A stretch of DNA of 64,000 nucleotides from Litorivivens lipolytica (lineage in GTDB: Bacteria > Pseudomonadota > Gammaproteobacteria > Pseudomonadales > Spongiibacteraceae), in contig NZ_JACHWY010000003.1 in NCBI RefSeq assembly GCF_014191715.1, positions 558,001-622,000 of the forward strand. Direction: 5' to 3'. A program made the translations under genes and the position numbers. The notes under the pieces are model-generated. The model saw only the letters and a list, made by a program, of their open reading frames with translations. It was not told where the DNA came from and did not search any database. Below, one piece after another: positions 24,041 to 32,231 of this stretch (its first letter is position 1; each line of letters opens with the position of its first letter).

Positions 24041-26623
24041 TTAGAAAGTCTGGCGGTATTCGATACCGAAACGGCGCGGGTCGCCGTAGGTCTGGAAGAA
24101 GGTCGCTACGGAATCGCCGACGGCGGCAATGCCGATGTCGTAACGTTCATCCAAAACGTTTTTCACCCAGAAGGCGGCGGTGCGATTGCCTTCGTTGTTT
24201 TGCCACATCAAACGAAAGTCCATCACGCTGTAGGCAGACTGCCCGGCCAGATCCTTGTCCTGTTGGTACAGGGTGTGGGCGCCATCGTCGAGGCCGTAGT
24301 ACACCTCACTTTTGTAGCTGTAATCGAGGCGGGGGGTGATCACACCGATATCCGGATTAAAGGCGTATTGAATACCGAAGGCGGCGGTGGTTTCCGGTGA
24401 CACCGGAAAAGTCTCGTCGCTGCGATCAATTTCCACCTGACGTCCGAGGGCGGCCTGCAGCAGATCGTTATCTTTAAAATCGGTGAAGGTGTAGTCGTTG
24501 TGACTCGCCGACATGTTAATCATCAGTCCGGGGCTGGGCATCCATTGCAGCTCCATTTCAACGCCCTTGATTTCAGACTGACCGGCGTTCTGATAAATCA
24601 CCACTAGGTTGTTATTCGAATCCGCATCCACCTGAATCAGCTGCTGGTTATCAAAATCCATGTGGTAGGCGGCCATGTTAAAACGCAGTGAGCGGCGGAA
24701 GGCTTCGAGCTTCATGCCCAGCTCGCGGTTTTCCACTTCTTCCGGTTCTACCTGCTGCAAACCATCAACGCCTTTAGGCTCGAAGAAGCCGGATTTAAAA
24801 CCGCTGCTCCAGGTGCCGTAAATCATGAAGGTGTCCCAGTGTTCCGGCAGTACGTCTTCGGAAAACTGATAAGACAGTGAGGCCATCGGCGTGGTCTTTG
24901 TGAAGGTGTTGTCTTTTTCATCCACGCGGAAGGGTTGTGCCGCATAGGGGAAATCATTAATCCCATCGCCGTCGACATCGGGGAAGTAGCTCATGGCGAT
25001 GCTCACCGGGTCTTCTGCCCAGATGCCGTTAAACACGTAGAAACCACTGCCGCCAACGATGTCGGGCGCGAATCGGCCACTGGTTAGCAGGCGCTGGCCG
25101 ACGGCATTGCGGTCGGTACCGGTCACCACCAGATCCGACTGGCGGCGCTCGGAGGTGTAGCGAATGCCCAAGGTCAGTTCCAGCTGTTCGGTCATATCCC
25201 AGCTGCCCTGAAAAAAGTAGGCCTTGGTAAAGTTGCGAAGGTCGAAAGCGGAGTCGAGGGTTGGGTCCACCAGAATGCCGATCAGCGGGCCGGGGCTGCC
25301 ATTGGGCGGTGGTGCTGAGGGTTGCTGACCGCCGAGTACTTGCGGAGCGGTGGTGGCATCCAGGCCGTTAAGCGAGTTGATCAGCGTAAAGACTTCGGTG
25401 TTGGTTTCTTCCATAAAGAAGGCACCACCGGTATACGTGACCGCGCCGTCGAACAAGGTACCGTTGACCTGCAGCTCGAAACTGTAAGATTCGCGCTCGC
25501 CGTCATCGCGGGTAAAGGATTCGTTGAAGTTCCCGGGGCCGCCGTCCTGATCCGAACTGATCAGAGGGCCTTTGGTTTCGTGACGGGCACCGGCTACCAT
25601 TTTCAGCGAGAGCGAGTCGGTGAGCTCCCAATCCAGCGTGGCGGCAGCGAGATAGGTATCCAGCTCCCGATCCATCATATTGTTTTTACCCATATTGCTT
25701 TTCAGGTCGCCGAGGCGCTCGCGGGAGTTGCTTTCACAGTTCTCACGGTAGGCGGTCGGGTTGCTCGGATCGGTATCGCCCGGCCACATTAGATAAAGGC
25801 CTTTTACCAACACGGCATCTTCATTCATAAAGGTGCAGTAGGAGCCGGGCAGGCGCTCGTCGATACGGCCCGCGTAGAGCAATGTATCCAGGAGGGCGTC
25901 GCTGCTGATTTCCCAGCGTACTTGGCCGAGCAGTGAGGTACGGCCCTTGGACGTGTTGGTTTCGCCTTGGGAATCGTCTTCAAAAAAGCCATCGTCTTGT
26001 AGATGGTTGAAGGCAATACGTGCAAACACGTTGTCACTCAGGGGCGTGTTGTAGGCACCGCGTACCTGAACCCGTTCGTAGTTTCCCACGGAGCCAAACA
26101 CGTAGCCTTCGGTTTCAGCTTTGGGTTTCTCTAACGTGAGCACCATGGCGCCACCGGTCGTGTTCTTGCCGAACAATGTGCCTTGAGGGCCGCGCAGAAC
26201 CTGAATGTTTTCCACGTCGACCGTATCCATCAAATGGCCATCGGCGCGGGGCAGGAAGATATTGTCGAGGTAAACGCCCACCGTCGGGTCAACTCGGGCA
26301 AAGGCGGCTCGCTGGCCGATCCCTCGAATATAGATCAGGTTAGACACACTCTCGGTAATCTGAACACTGGGCACGCTCTTGGTCAGCTCACCCACGTTTA
26401 CAATGCCGCGCTCCTGCAACTCAGCGCCGCTGAGAGCGGTAACGGCGATGGGGGTTTCCTGCAGGGATTCCCGCCGCCGGCGGGCCGTAACCAGCACTTC
26501 CTCCAGGCTGGCGCTGGCTTTTTGGGGTGTGGCAGCTTTGGGTGGTTCATCCTGCGCTGCGGCATCAAGTGATATCAGGCTGGCGCAAAAGGCACCCGCC
26601 AGCAAAGCTACCGGTTTCTTCAT
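24041..26623 (-). CDS. TonB-dependent receptor (2)
   Basis: 860 residues with a signal peptide (VALLAGAFCASLISLDAAAQ). TonB box region SLEEVLVTARRRRESLQETP, plug motif IQVLRGPQGTLFGKNTTGG, and a barrel ending IEYRQTF with the terminal Phe used for membrane insertion. DVDGDGIND at about residues 553-561 may be a calcium-binding surface loop. It takes up a large ligand over the outer membrane; the subfamily is frequent in sterol or aromatic degraders. It lies downstream of the CaiB gene on the same strand, with a 234-base gap. Confidence 0.95.
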   Translation of the reverse strand: MKKPVALLAGAFCASLISLDAAAQDEPPKAATPQKASASLEEVLVTARRRRESLQETPIAVTALSGAELQERGIVNVGELTKSVPSVQITESVSNLIYIRGIGQRAAFARVDPTVGVYLDNIFLPRADGHLMDTVDVENIQVLRGPQGTLFGKNTTGGAMVLTLEKPKAETEGYVFGSVGNYERVQVRGAYNTPLSDNVFARIAFNHLQDDGFFEDDSQGETNTSKGRTSLLGQVRWEISSDALLDTLLYAGRIDERLPGSYCTFMNEDAVLVKGLYLMWPGDTDPSNPTAYRENCESNSRERLGDLKSNMGKNNMMDRELDTYLAAATLDWELTDSLSLKMVAGARHETKGPLISSDQDGGPGNFNESFTRDDGERESYSFELQVNGTLFDGAVTYTGGAFFMEETNTEVFTLINSLNGLDATTAPQVLGGQQPSAPPPNGSPGPLIGILVDPTLDSAFDLRNFTKAYFFQGSWDMTEQLELTLGIRYTSERRQSDLVVTGTDRNAVGQRLLTSGRFAPDIVGGSGFYVFNGIWAEDPVSIAMSYFPDVDGDGINDFPYAAQPFRVDEKDNTFTKTTPMASLSYQFSEDVLPEHWDTFMIYGTWSSGFKSGFFEPKGVDGLQQVEPEEVENRELGMKLEAFRRSLRFNMAAYHMDFDNQQLIQVDADSNNNLVVIYQNAGQSEIKGVEMELQWMPSPGLMINMSASHNDYTFTDFKDNDLLQAALGRQVEIDRSDETFPVSPETTAAFGIQYAFNPDIGVITPRLDYSYKSEVYYGLDDGAHTLYQQDKDLAGQSAYSVMDFRLMWQNNEGNRTAAFWVKNVLDERYDIGIAAVGDSVATFFQTYGDPRRFGIEYRQTF

Positions 26624-26816
26624 ACTGCCCTCGTTGTTATTGGTTATAAGAGGTGCTGCTGTATATCAGTGTTATTAACTATGGGCGCAGATCATCGCCT
26701 TGGCAACCGGATTGCCGTTTTTTTGAACAATCAGGTGCCACCCTCAAGAATGAGGGCGGGGTGGGGGGTGGCGCATCATTCGTTTGGGTGGGGCTTATGT
26801 TGGCTGGGGATGAGTT

Positions 26817-26851
26817 GTCGTCATTGCGAGCCCGGGGAAGCAATCTCGCGG
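26817..26851. repeat. Dispersed palindromic repeat, single arm
   Basis: One left arm (GTCGTCATTGCGAGCCCGGG then GAAGCAATCTCGCGG), with no matching right arm nearby. It ends 7 bases from the stop codon of the CaiB gene. The rest of the 26624-26857 gap holds a small inverted repeat CCCTCA-AGAA-TGAGGG and the probable promoter of receptor 2. Confidence 0.7.
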
Positions 26852-26857
26852 CAGGGC

Positions 26858-28063
26858 TCAGCCAATAGCGCCGTTTTGGCGCAATTGCGCTATGGCGGCG
26901 TCATCCTTACCCAATACCTTTTTAAGCACCGACTCGCTGTGTTCACCCAGTTTCGGACCGGGCCAGCGGGTAGCACCGGGAGTATCCGACAGTTTGGGTG
27001 TAATGGCTGGAATATATACGGTGTCATTGCCCACAGGCACTTCCTCGAACAGACCGCGCGCCTGAAAGTGGGGGTCATTGAACATGTCTTCCACGTTGTA
27101 GATGGGGCCGACCGGCACACGGGCCTCTTCCAAAGCGGCAATTACCTGCTTGGAATCGAGGCTGGAACACCAGCTGGCCAGCACCTTATCAATGGCGCGC
27201 TCGTGGGTGACGCGACCGGCGTTGTCCGCCAGCTCCGGGTCGTTGGCCATATCCTCGCGGCCAATGGCGATCATCAGGCGCTTGAAGATGGAATCGCCAT
27301 TGCCGCCAATCACCACGAATTTGCCGTCTTCGCAGCGGTAGGTGTTGGTGGGCACGATGCCGGTGACGGTGGTGCCGGAGGGTTGGCGGATCACGCCGGC
27401 GCCGCTGTATTCGGGCACGACCCCTTCCAGCAGGTTGAACATAGATTCATACAGGGCCACATCAACCACTTGGCCCGAGGCACGATTGCGGAGTTTGGCG
27501 GTAAGCGACATAAGAATGCCGATCACCGCGTGCAGGGAGGCAATGCTATCGCCGATACTGAGGTTGGGGCGCACCGGGGCTTCGTCCGGGAAGCCATTCA
27601 GAAAACGAAAGCCGCTAATGCCCTCGCACACCGAGGCAAAGCCGGGTTTGGTGGAGTAGGGGCCGGTCTGGCCGTAGCCGGAGATGCGGGTGTAGATCAG
27701 GTCGGGGTTGGTAGCCTTCAAGTCTTCCGGGCCGAGGCCCCATTTTTCCATCACTCCGGGGCGAAAATTCTCGATCAGCACATCGCATTCGTTGGCCAGC
27801 TCCCGCACGATTTCCCGGCCTTCTTCGCTTTTCAGGTCGATAACGATGGACTGTTTGTTGCGGCCCAGGCTGTACCACCACAGGGCGGTGTCATCTTTGA
27901 CGATGCGCCAGCGGCGAATCTGGTCGCCTTCCGGCGGTTCGACCTTGATCACCTCGGCGCCGAAATAGCCAAGGATGGAGCCGGTAAACGGCCCGGCCAG
28001 CAGCTGGCCCAGCTCCAGTACGCGAATGCCCGCCAGCGGGCCCTGATTGCTTTGTTCAGTCAT
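26858..28063 (-). CDS. CaiB/BaiF family CoA-transferase
   Basis: 401 residues of the class III CoA-transferase family. Typical start LAGIRVLELGQLLAGPFTGS, VIKVEPPEGDQIRRW, LGRNKQSIVIDLKSEEGRE, CDVLIENFRPGVMEKWGLG, and the catalytic Asp in LSIGDSIASLHA (Asp172). It moves CoA between carboxylic acids, usually in activation of a catabolic substrate. ATG 28063 follows AGGAGATTCCCG. It is 57 bases downstream of a PaaI-type thioesterase on the same strand, which suggests an acyl-CoA operon. Substrate unknown. Confidence 0.93.
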   Translation of the reverse strand: MTEQSNQGPLAGIRVLELGQLLAGPFTGSILGYFGAEVIKVEPPEGDQIRRWRIVKDDTALWWYSLGRNKQSIVIDLKSEEGREIVRELANECDVLIENFRPGVMEKWGLGPEDLKATNPDLIYTRISGYGQTGPYSTKPGFASVCEGISGFRFLNGFPDEAPVRPNLSIGDSIASLHAVIGILMSLTAKLRNRASGQVVDVALYESMFNLLEGVVPEYSGAGVIRQPSGTTVTGIVPTNTYRCEDGKFVVIGGNGDSIFKRLMIAIGREDMANDPELADNAGRVTHERAIDKVLASWCSSLDSKQVIAALEEARVPVGPIYNVEDMFNDPHFQARGLFEEVPVGNDTVYIPAITPKLSDTPGATRWPGPKLGEHSESVLKKVLGKDDAAIAQLRQNGAIG

Positions 28064-28120
28064 CGGGAATCTCCTGTGAGCGCTGCAGTTTAATCAGCGC
28101 GTCGCAGGATGACCACTACG

Positions 28121-28498
28121 CTAAGCGGATGAAGGTTTAAAGATGGCGTAGTTGCCGTTGGCGCGGGCGACGAGCCGGTCGTCATGAAACAGTTCCGATT
28201 CGAGATTGGCTATGCGTTTTCCTTGATTAATAACGCGCGTATGACAGACAACCTCGCCACTAAAAACTGCGGCAAAGTAATTCATTTTAATTTCAATAGT
28301 TGCGCAAAGGTGACCCTCCGGTAGCGAGGGGTAGAGTGCCGCGCCCATGCCGGTGTCGGCCAGTGCGTAAAGCACGGCGCCGTGGACGACTTGATGGGGA
28401 TTGAGCAGTTCTGGTGTCACGGTGAGGGAAAGTTCGCTGATACCGGATTCCTGACGGTCGATTCTCAGGCCAATTAATTCACCGAAGGGGTTTTCCAC
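28121..28498 (-). CDS. PaaI family hotdog thioesterase
   Basis: 125 residues from GTG 28498. Single hotdog domain with the motif NPHQVVHGAVLYALADTGMG near residues 34-53, where the His-Gly and Asp lie at the active site, then CATIEIKMNYFAAVFSGEVV. It hydrolyses an acyl-CoA or aryl-CoA thioester in the cytosol. Probably first gene of an operon with the CoA-transferase. It is divergent from the sulfide operon regulator across 111 bases. Confidence 0.88.
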   Translation of the reverse strand: MENPFGELIGLRIDRQESGISELSLTVTPELLNPHQVVHGAVLYALADTGMGAALYPSLPEGHLCATIEIKMNYFAAVFSGEVVCHTRVINQGKRIANLESELFHDDRLVARANGNYAIFKPSSA

Positions 28499-28551
28499 GC
28501 GTTATTGCCTCTGAATGCGAATGTCTGACCGTTTTAGCATGGAATTGCCGC

Positions 28552-28580
28552 TTGAGCCAATATACCCCCGGGGGTATATT
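28552..28580 (+). promoter_or_regulatory. Promoter with embedded CsoR-type operator of the sulfide operon
   Basis: TTGAGC (28552-28557) and TATATT (28575-28580) are 17 bases apart, a good sigma70 promoter. A perfect 22-base palindrome (28559-28580; half-site AATATACCCCC) fills the spacer and the -10 box. C/G-tract dyads flanked by TAT are the usual operators of CsoR/RcnR/CstR repressors. Binding there would block RNA polymerase directly. The regulator gene starts 29 bases downstream, so it is autoregulated in this model. Confidence 0.85.
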
Positions 28581-28609
28581 TAAGGGCAGCATGGATTAAG
28601 GATATCGCG

Positions 28610-28870
28610 ATGACCGACTGGTTCGAAAAGAAGCAACAGATGCAAAACCGCCTGAAGCGAGCCGAGGGGCAGTTGCGCGGTGTGCAGAGGCTGGTAGAAG
28701 AGGAAGAAGACTGTGAGAAGGTCGTGCAGCAGCTGGCGGCGGTACGCAAGGCGCTGGACAAGGTGTTCTATAGCGCTGTGACCTGCGCACTGGAGCGCGA
28801 GCTCGATGGCCAGCTGGTAGACATTGGCCGGATCGAGAAATACACCCAACTACTCGCCAAATACGGTTGA
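28610..28870 (+). CDS. CsoR/CstR-like transcriptional repressor (DUF156)
   Basis: 86 residues, all-helical CsoR/RcnR/FrmR family (MQNRLKRAEGQLRGVQRLVE, then DCEKVVQQLAAVRKALDKV). The first sensing Cys is in place (Cys35). Aligned with FrmR, the canonical His (position 60) is Ala and the usual second Cys position (64) is Glu; instead Cys59 is present. The copper site is thus absent, which together with the operon content points to sensing of sulfide-derived persulfides by a Cys35/Cys59 pair. The family call is firm, the signal is inferred. Confidence 0.88.
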   Translation: MTDWFEKKQQMQNRLKRAEGQLRGVQRLVEEEEDCEKVVQQLAAVRKALDKVFYSAVTCALERELDGQLVDIGRIEKYTQLLAKYG

Positions 28871-28872
28871 CC

Positions 28873-29703
28873 ATGTTGGCCTTACTGTTTGGCGTGATCG
28901 TGGGTTTGGCGCTGGGTCTTACAGGCGGCGGAGGCTCGCTGTTTGCCATTCCGCTGCTGGTTTATGGGCTGGGCTACTCCATGGATCAGGCGGTGCCCAT
29001 GTCGCTGCTCGTGGTGGGCATTACTTCGGCGGTTGGGGTGTTGGCTGCCTTGCCGTCCAAGCGGATTTCCTTCAAGCCCGCTTTGGTCTTCGCGCTGTCT
29101 GGCATGCTGATAACCCCCTTGGGTATTCAGCAGGCGATGCGACTGCCGCAACCGATGATACTGATGCTGTTTGCAGCACTGGCGCTTTTGATCGCCAGTT
29201 ACATGTGGCGAAGATCCCTCAAAGCGCCGGACGATGCGCGCGTGGTAAGGGCGTCATTCGTGCGTGAGAACGCAACGGCCTTGTGTCGCTTCAGCCCTGA
29301 TGGCTGCTTTCGGATTAATGGTCCCTGCGCCGCGGGTTTGGCCGTTGCGGGATCGGTTACGGGCTTCCTGTCGGGTCTGTTTGGCGTGGGGGGAGGTTTT
29401 TTAATTGTGCCGGCGCTGATGACAATTACCCAATTGAGCATTCAGTCGGCGGTGGCCACGTCCCTGCTCACAATCGCAGCCATCAGTTCGGGTGGTGTGG
29501 CGTCAGCAGTGTTTCAGGGTGTGCAGTTTGACTGGGGTACCGCGCTGCCCTTTATCGTTGGTGGTATTGGCGGCTTGAGCATTGGCTTTGCGGTGGCAAA
29601 GCATTTATCGGGCGCTTTGCTCCAGCGACTTTTCGCTGCGCTCATCGTTGTGATGGCAATATTTATTATTCTGCGAAATATGGCTGAAGGAGGCTTGGTA
29701 TGA
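28873..29703 (+). CDS. TSUP family sulfite/sulfur exporter (TauE/SafE)
   Basis: 276 residues from ATG 28873; the frame opens at a TTG two codons earlier that overlaps the regulator stop. Two related halves each begin with the TSUP glycine motif (LGLTGGGGSLFAIPLL near residue 16 and SGLFGVGGGFLIVPALM near 170), with about eight membrane helices. These transporters export sulfite, thiosulfate or organosulfonates. It overlaps the persulfide dioxygenase gene by 4 bases, so the two are translationally coupled. Export of sulfite made by the dioxygenase is the natural role. Confidence 0.9.
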   Translation: MLALLFGVIVGLALGLTGGGGSLFAIPLLVYGLGYSMDQAVPMSLLVVGITSAVGVLAALPSKRISFKPALVFALSGMLITPLGIQQAMRLPQPMILMLFAALALLIASYMWRRSLKAPDDARVVRASFVRENATALCRFSPDGCFRINGPCAAGLAVAGSVTGFLSGLFGVGGGFLIVPALMTITQLSIQSAVATSLLTIAAISSGGVASAVFQGVQFDWGTALPFIVGGIGGLSIGFAVAKHLSGALLQRLFAALIVVMAIFIILRNMAEGGLV

Positions 29704-30407
29704 TTTTTCGGCAATTGTTTGATGATCAATCGAGTACCTACACGTATCTATTGGCTGATGATAGTCGGCGAGAAGCTCTGCTGATTGATCCGGTGGTAGA
29801 AAAAGTTGAGCAGTATCTGCAGTTGCTGCGAGAGCTAAATTTAACGCTGAAATATGCGATTGATACTCACACACACGCAGACCATATCACCGCACTTGGC
29901 TCACTGCGTGACAAGACCGGTTGTGTCACGATCATGGGCGAATTTACAAAAGCCGACTGCGTGTCACAAAGAGTGAGCGACGGCGACGACATCACGCTGG
30001 GTGCGATTCAGCTCAAGGCGCTGTTTACGCCGGGCCATACCAATGAATCGTTCAGTTTTTATCTGTCAGGCGGCGCAGAGCCCTGTGTGTTTACCGGCGA
30101 TTGTCTGCTGATTCGCGGCAGTGGCCGCACCGATTTTCAGGGTGGCGATGCAGGCAAGAGTTTCGATTCCATTCAGACACTGTTTGCACTGCCGGATGAT
30201 ACTTATGTGTATCCGGGCCACGATTACAAAGGCTGGACCCGCTCGACCATTGCGGAAGAAAAGGCCAGTAACCCACGTCTCGCCGGCAAAAGCCGCGACG
30301 AGTACATCGAGATCATGAATAACCTTGACCTGCCCGATCCGAAGATGATGGACATCGCGGTGCCGGCTAATCTTGCCTGCGGGCAGACTGCATTCAGGAG
30401 CCAATAA
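29700..30407 (+). CDS. ETHE1-like persulfide dioxygenase (MBL fold)
   Basis: 235 residues. Metallo-beta-lactamase motif THTHADH gives His57, His59, Asp61 and His62; then GHTNESFSFYL (His113), VFTGDCLLIRGSGRTDFQGG (Asp134) and YPGHDYKGWTRSTIAEEKA (His174). The single-iron site of ETHE1-type enzymes uses His57, His113 and Asp134. SGRTDFQ-GD and the C-terminal PKMMDIAVPANLACG are typical of the Blh/ETHE1 group, which oxidise glutathione persulfide to sulfite. Central enzyme of the operon, with no gap to the YeeE gene. Confidence 0.94.
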   Translation: MIFRQLFDDQSSTYTYLLADDSRREALLIDPVVEKVEQYLQLLRELNLTLKYAIDTHTHADHITALGSLRDKTGCVTIMGEFTKADCVSQRVSDGDDITLGAIQLKALFTPGHTNESFSFYLSGGAEPCVFTGDCLLIRGSGRTDFQGGDAGKSFDSIQTLFALPDDTYVYPGHDYKGWTRSTIAEEKASNPRLAGKSRDEYIEIMNNLDLPDPKMMDIAVPANLACGQTAFRSQ

Positions 30408-30836
30408 ATGGAAACCACCTTTACCCCTGTCGCCTCGCTGTTGGGCGGCATGTTGATCGGGCTGGCCGCCCTGTTACTGCTGTGGCTGAACGGCAAGATC
30501 GCGGGTATCTCCGGCATTGTCGGGACGGCGATCACGGACATTAGTGCGGCATCTGGCTGGCGCTGGTGTTTTATCGCGGGGCTTCTGATTGGCGGCGGTG
30601 TCGCGCTCTATCAGATTGTGGGCGTCACAGAAATTCAGCTACGGGCCTCGCTGCCGCTGCTGATTGTTGCCGGTTTATTGGTGGGCTATGGCACGCGACT
30701 GGGCAGTGGCTGTACCTCCGGTCACGGGGTATGCGGCATTGGGCGCTTGTCCGGGCGCTCGATGGTGGCGACCTGTACCTTTATGGCGGTCGCCTTTGTC
30801 ACCGTGTTTGTACAACGCCACGTGCTGGGAGGCTGA
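30408..30836 (+). CDS. YeeE/YedE family sulfur transport protein, first half-size subunit
   Basis: 142 residues with four likely membrane helices. The key motif [20 protein letters not shown] holds Cys102 and Cys109, which in YeeE-type thiosulfate transporters relay the sulfur compound through the pore. Half-size YeeE proteins usually come in pairs, as here. It starts directly after the dioxygenase stop and is followed after 3 bases by the second subunit. Sulfur substrate (thiosulfate, sulfide or persulfide) is inferred. Confidence 0.9.
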   Translation: METTFTPVASLLGGMLIGLAALLLLWLNGKIAGISGIVGTAITDISAASGWRWCFIAGLLIGGGVALYQIVGVTEIQLRASLPLLIVAGLLVGYGTRLGSGCTSGHGVCGIGRLSGRSMVATCTFMAVAFVTVFVQRHVLGG

Positions 30837-30839
30837 ACC

Positions 30840-31253
30840 ATGAAAGAAGCGTTTGCAGCCTTGCTTGCCGGTGTATTGTTCGGCGTGGGTCTGGCCGTGT
30901 CTGGCATGTTGATCCCGGACAAGGTGCTGAATTTTCTGGATATTGCCGGTCACTGGGACCCAAGCCTAGCCTTGGTAATGGGCGGTGCCTTGATGGTCAC
31001 AACTCCCGGCTTTTATTTTGTCACGCGCAGCAAGAAGCCTGTCTTTGCCGCCAGCTTTAGCTTGCCGACGGCGAAAGATATCGACGCAAAACTCTTGCTG
31101 GGTGCTTCGCTGTTTGGTTTGGGCTGGGGCTTGAGTGGTCTGTGCCCGGCACCGGCGCTGGTGAATATCGTTACGGGCTTTAGCGATGTGCTGGCCTTTG
31201 TCGCAGCCATGATTGCCGGTATGTTGCTGCACCGCGCCATACACAAGGCCTGA
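30840..31253 (+). CDS. YeeE/YedE family sulfur transport protein, second subunit (DUF6691-like)
   Basis: 137 residues, again with about four membrane helices. LLAGVLFGVGLAVSGMLIPD opens the protein and FGLGWGLSGLCPAPALVNI carries the conserved Cys102. It is the partner of the preceding half-size protein and probably forms one pore with it. Last gene of the run that starts at the repressor; spacings of 0 to 3 bases show one operon from 28610 to here. Confidence 0.9.
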   Translation: MKEAFAALLAGVLFGVGLAVSGMLIPDKVLNFLDIAGHWDPSLALVMGGALMVTTPGFYFVTRSKKPVFAASFSLPTAKDIDAKLLLGASLFGLGWGLSGLCPAPALVNIVTGFSDVLAFVAAMIAGMLLHRAIHKA

Positions 31254-31319
31254 TCGCGGACTTGCCGTGAGCGGGTGCGGATTTTAGAGTTAGCGTTATA
31301 AAGCAAGCAGGACTCTGAT

Positions 31320-32219
31320 ATGGCGCACCGGCCAACACTGAAACAACTCAACTATCTCTGCGCGGTGGCGAAATTTCGCCACTTTGGCCAGGCCGCGAAA
31401 TCCTGTCACGTGTCGCAGCCGACCCTGAGCGCTGGCATCGCGGAACTGGAAGATAACCTCGGGGTTACGCTGGTGGAGCGCGACAACAAGAATGTGCTAC
31501 TGACCGATATCGGCCAGTCTATTGTCGCTCGATCGCAACGCATTCTGACCCACGTGGATGATCTGGTGTCGCTGGCAGAATCGGCGGGTAAGCCCTTCAC
31601 TGGCAGTCTTTATCTCGGGGTTATCCCGACCATCGCCCCCTTTTTGCTGCCGCAGTTTCTACCCCGTTTTCGCAAGAAGTATCCGGAATGCCAGCTCTTT
31701 ATTCGCGAAGACCTGTCGGCGAACCTGATTGAGAGGCTGCGCGCGGGCGAACTGGATGTGGTGCTGCTGGCGCTGCCGTATCCCACGGATGGCTTGGAAA
31801 TCGAGCACCTCTTTAACGACGAATTTGTGCTCGCCTACTACGACGACCACCCCCTCGCGGAAAAAACACCGCTACTGAGCCGTGACCTTCAGGGGCGTGA
31901 TGTGCTCCTGTTAGAAGATGGCCACTGCCTGCGTGACCATGCCCTGGAAGCGTGTCGCTTGAGCGAGCGGGATGTCACTGCGCCCTATCAGGCCACCAGC
32001 CTGAATACCATTGTGCAGATGGTGGCCAACCACATCGGGGTGACCTTGCTGCCGAAAATGGCGATCGACGGCAAGATTCTGGCAAGTACCCAAGTAAAGA
32101 CCCGCGCTTTCGACAAGGAAACCGTGCAGCGCTCTATCGGTCTGGCCTGGCGCAAACACAGTCCGCGGCGGGAGGAGTTTTTGTTGCTGGGTGAATTTAT
32201 CGGCGCACAGCGACGCTAG
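31320..32219 (+). CDS. oxyR: Hydrogen peroxide-sensing LysR regulator OxyR
   Basis: 299 residues. LysR-type HTH (HFGQAAKSCHVSQPTLSAGI, residues 21-40) and a substrate-binding domain with the redox pair Cys203 and Cys212 in LLEDGHCLRDHALEAC, matching Cys199 and Cys208 of E. coli OxyR. Peroxide or persulfide oxidation of these cysteines switches it to an activator of catalase and peroxiredoxin genes. It is 66 bases after the YeeE pair on the same strand; a TATAAA lies in that gap but no clear -35. No OxyR target gene is in the window. Confidence 0.94.
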   Translation: MAHRPTLKQLNYLCAVAKFRHFGQAAKSCHVSQPTLSAGIAELEDNLGVTLVERDNKNVLLTDIGQSIVARSQRILTHVDDLVSLAESAGKPFTGSLYLGVIPTIAPFLLPQFLPRFRKKYPECQLFIREDLSANLIERLRAGELDVVLLALPYPTDGLEIEHLFNDEFVLAYYDDHPLAEKTPLLSRDLQGRDVLLLEDGHCLRDHALEACRLSERDVTAPYQATSLNTIVQMVANHIGVTLLPKMAIDGKILASTQVKTRAFDKETVQRSIGLAWRKHSPRREEFLLLGEFIGAQRR

Positions 32220-32231
32220 TCATCAAGCGCC

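Noticed and set aside
13815-26640. Similar CAATAA-AAC sequence just before the starts of TonB receptors 1 and 2
   Set aside because: The match is short and could be chance; not enough to propose a shared operator.
26702-26724. Hairpin GGCAA-CCGGA-TTGCC followed by a T run (plus strand)
   Set aside because: It looks like a weak terminator, but no plus-strand gene ends before it; the stem is only 5 base pairs.
26669-28093. 474-codon plus-strand open frame
   Set aside because: It lies antisense to the CaiB gene, whose motifs and ribosome site are clear. The frame is long only because of high-GC codon bias; its sequence is not protein-like.
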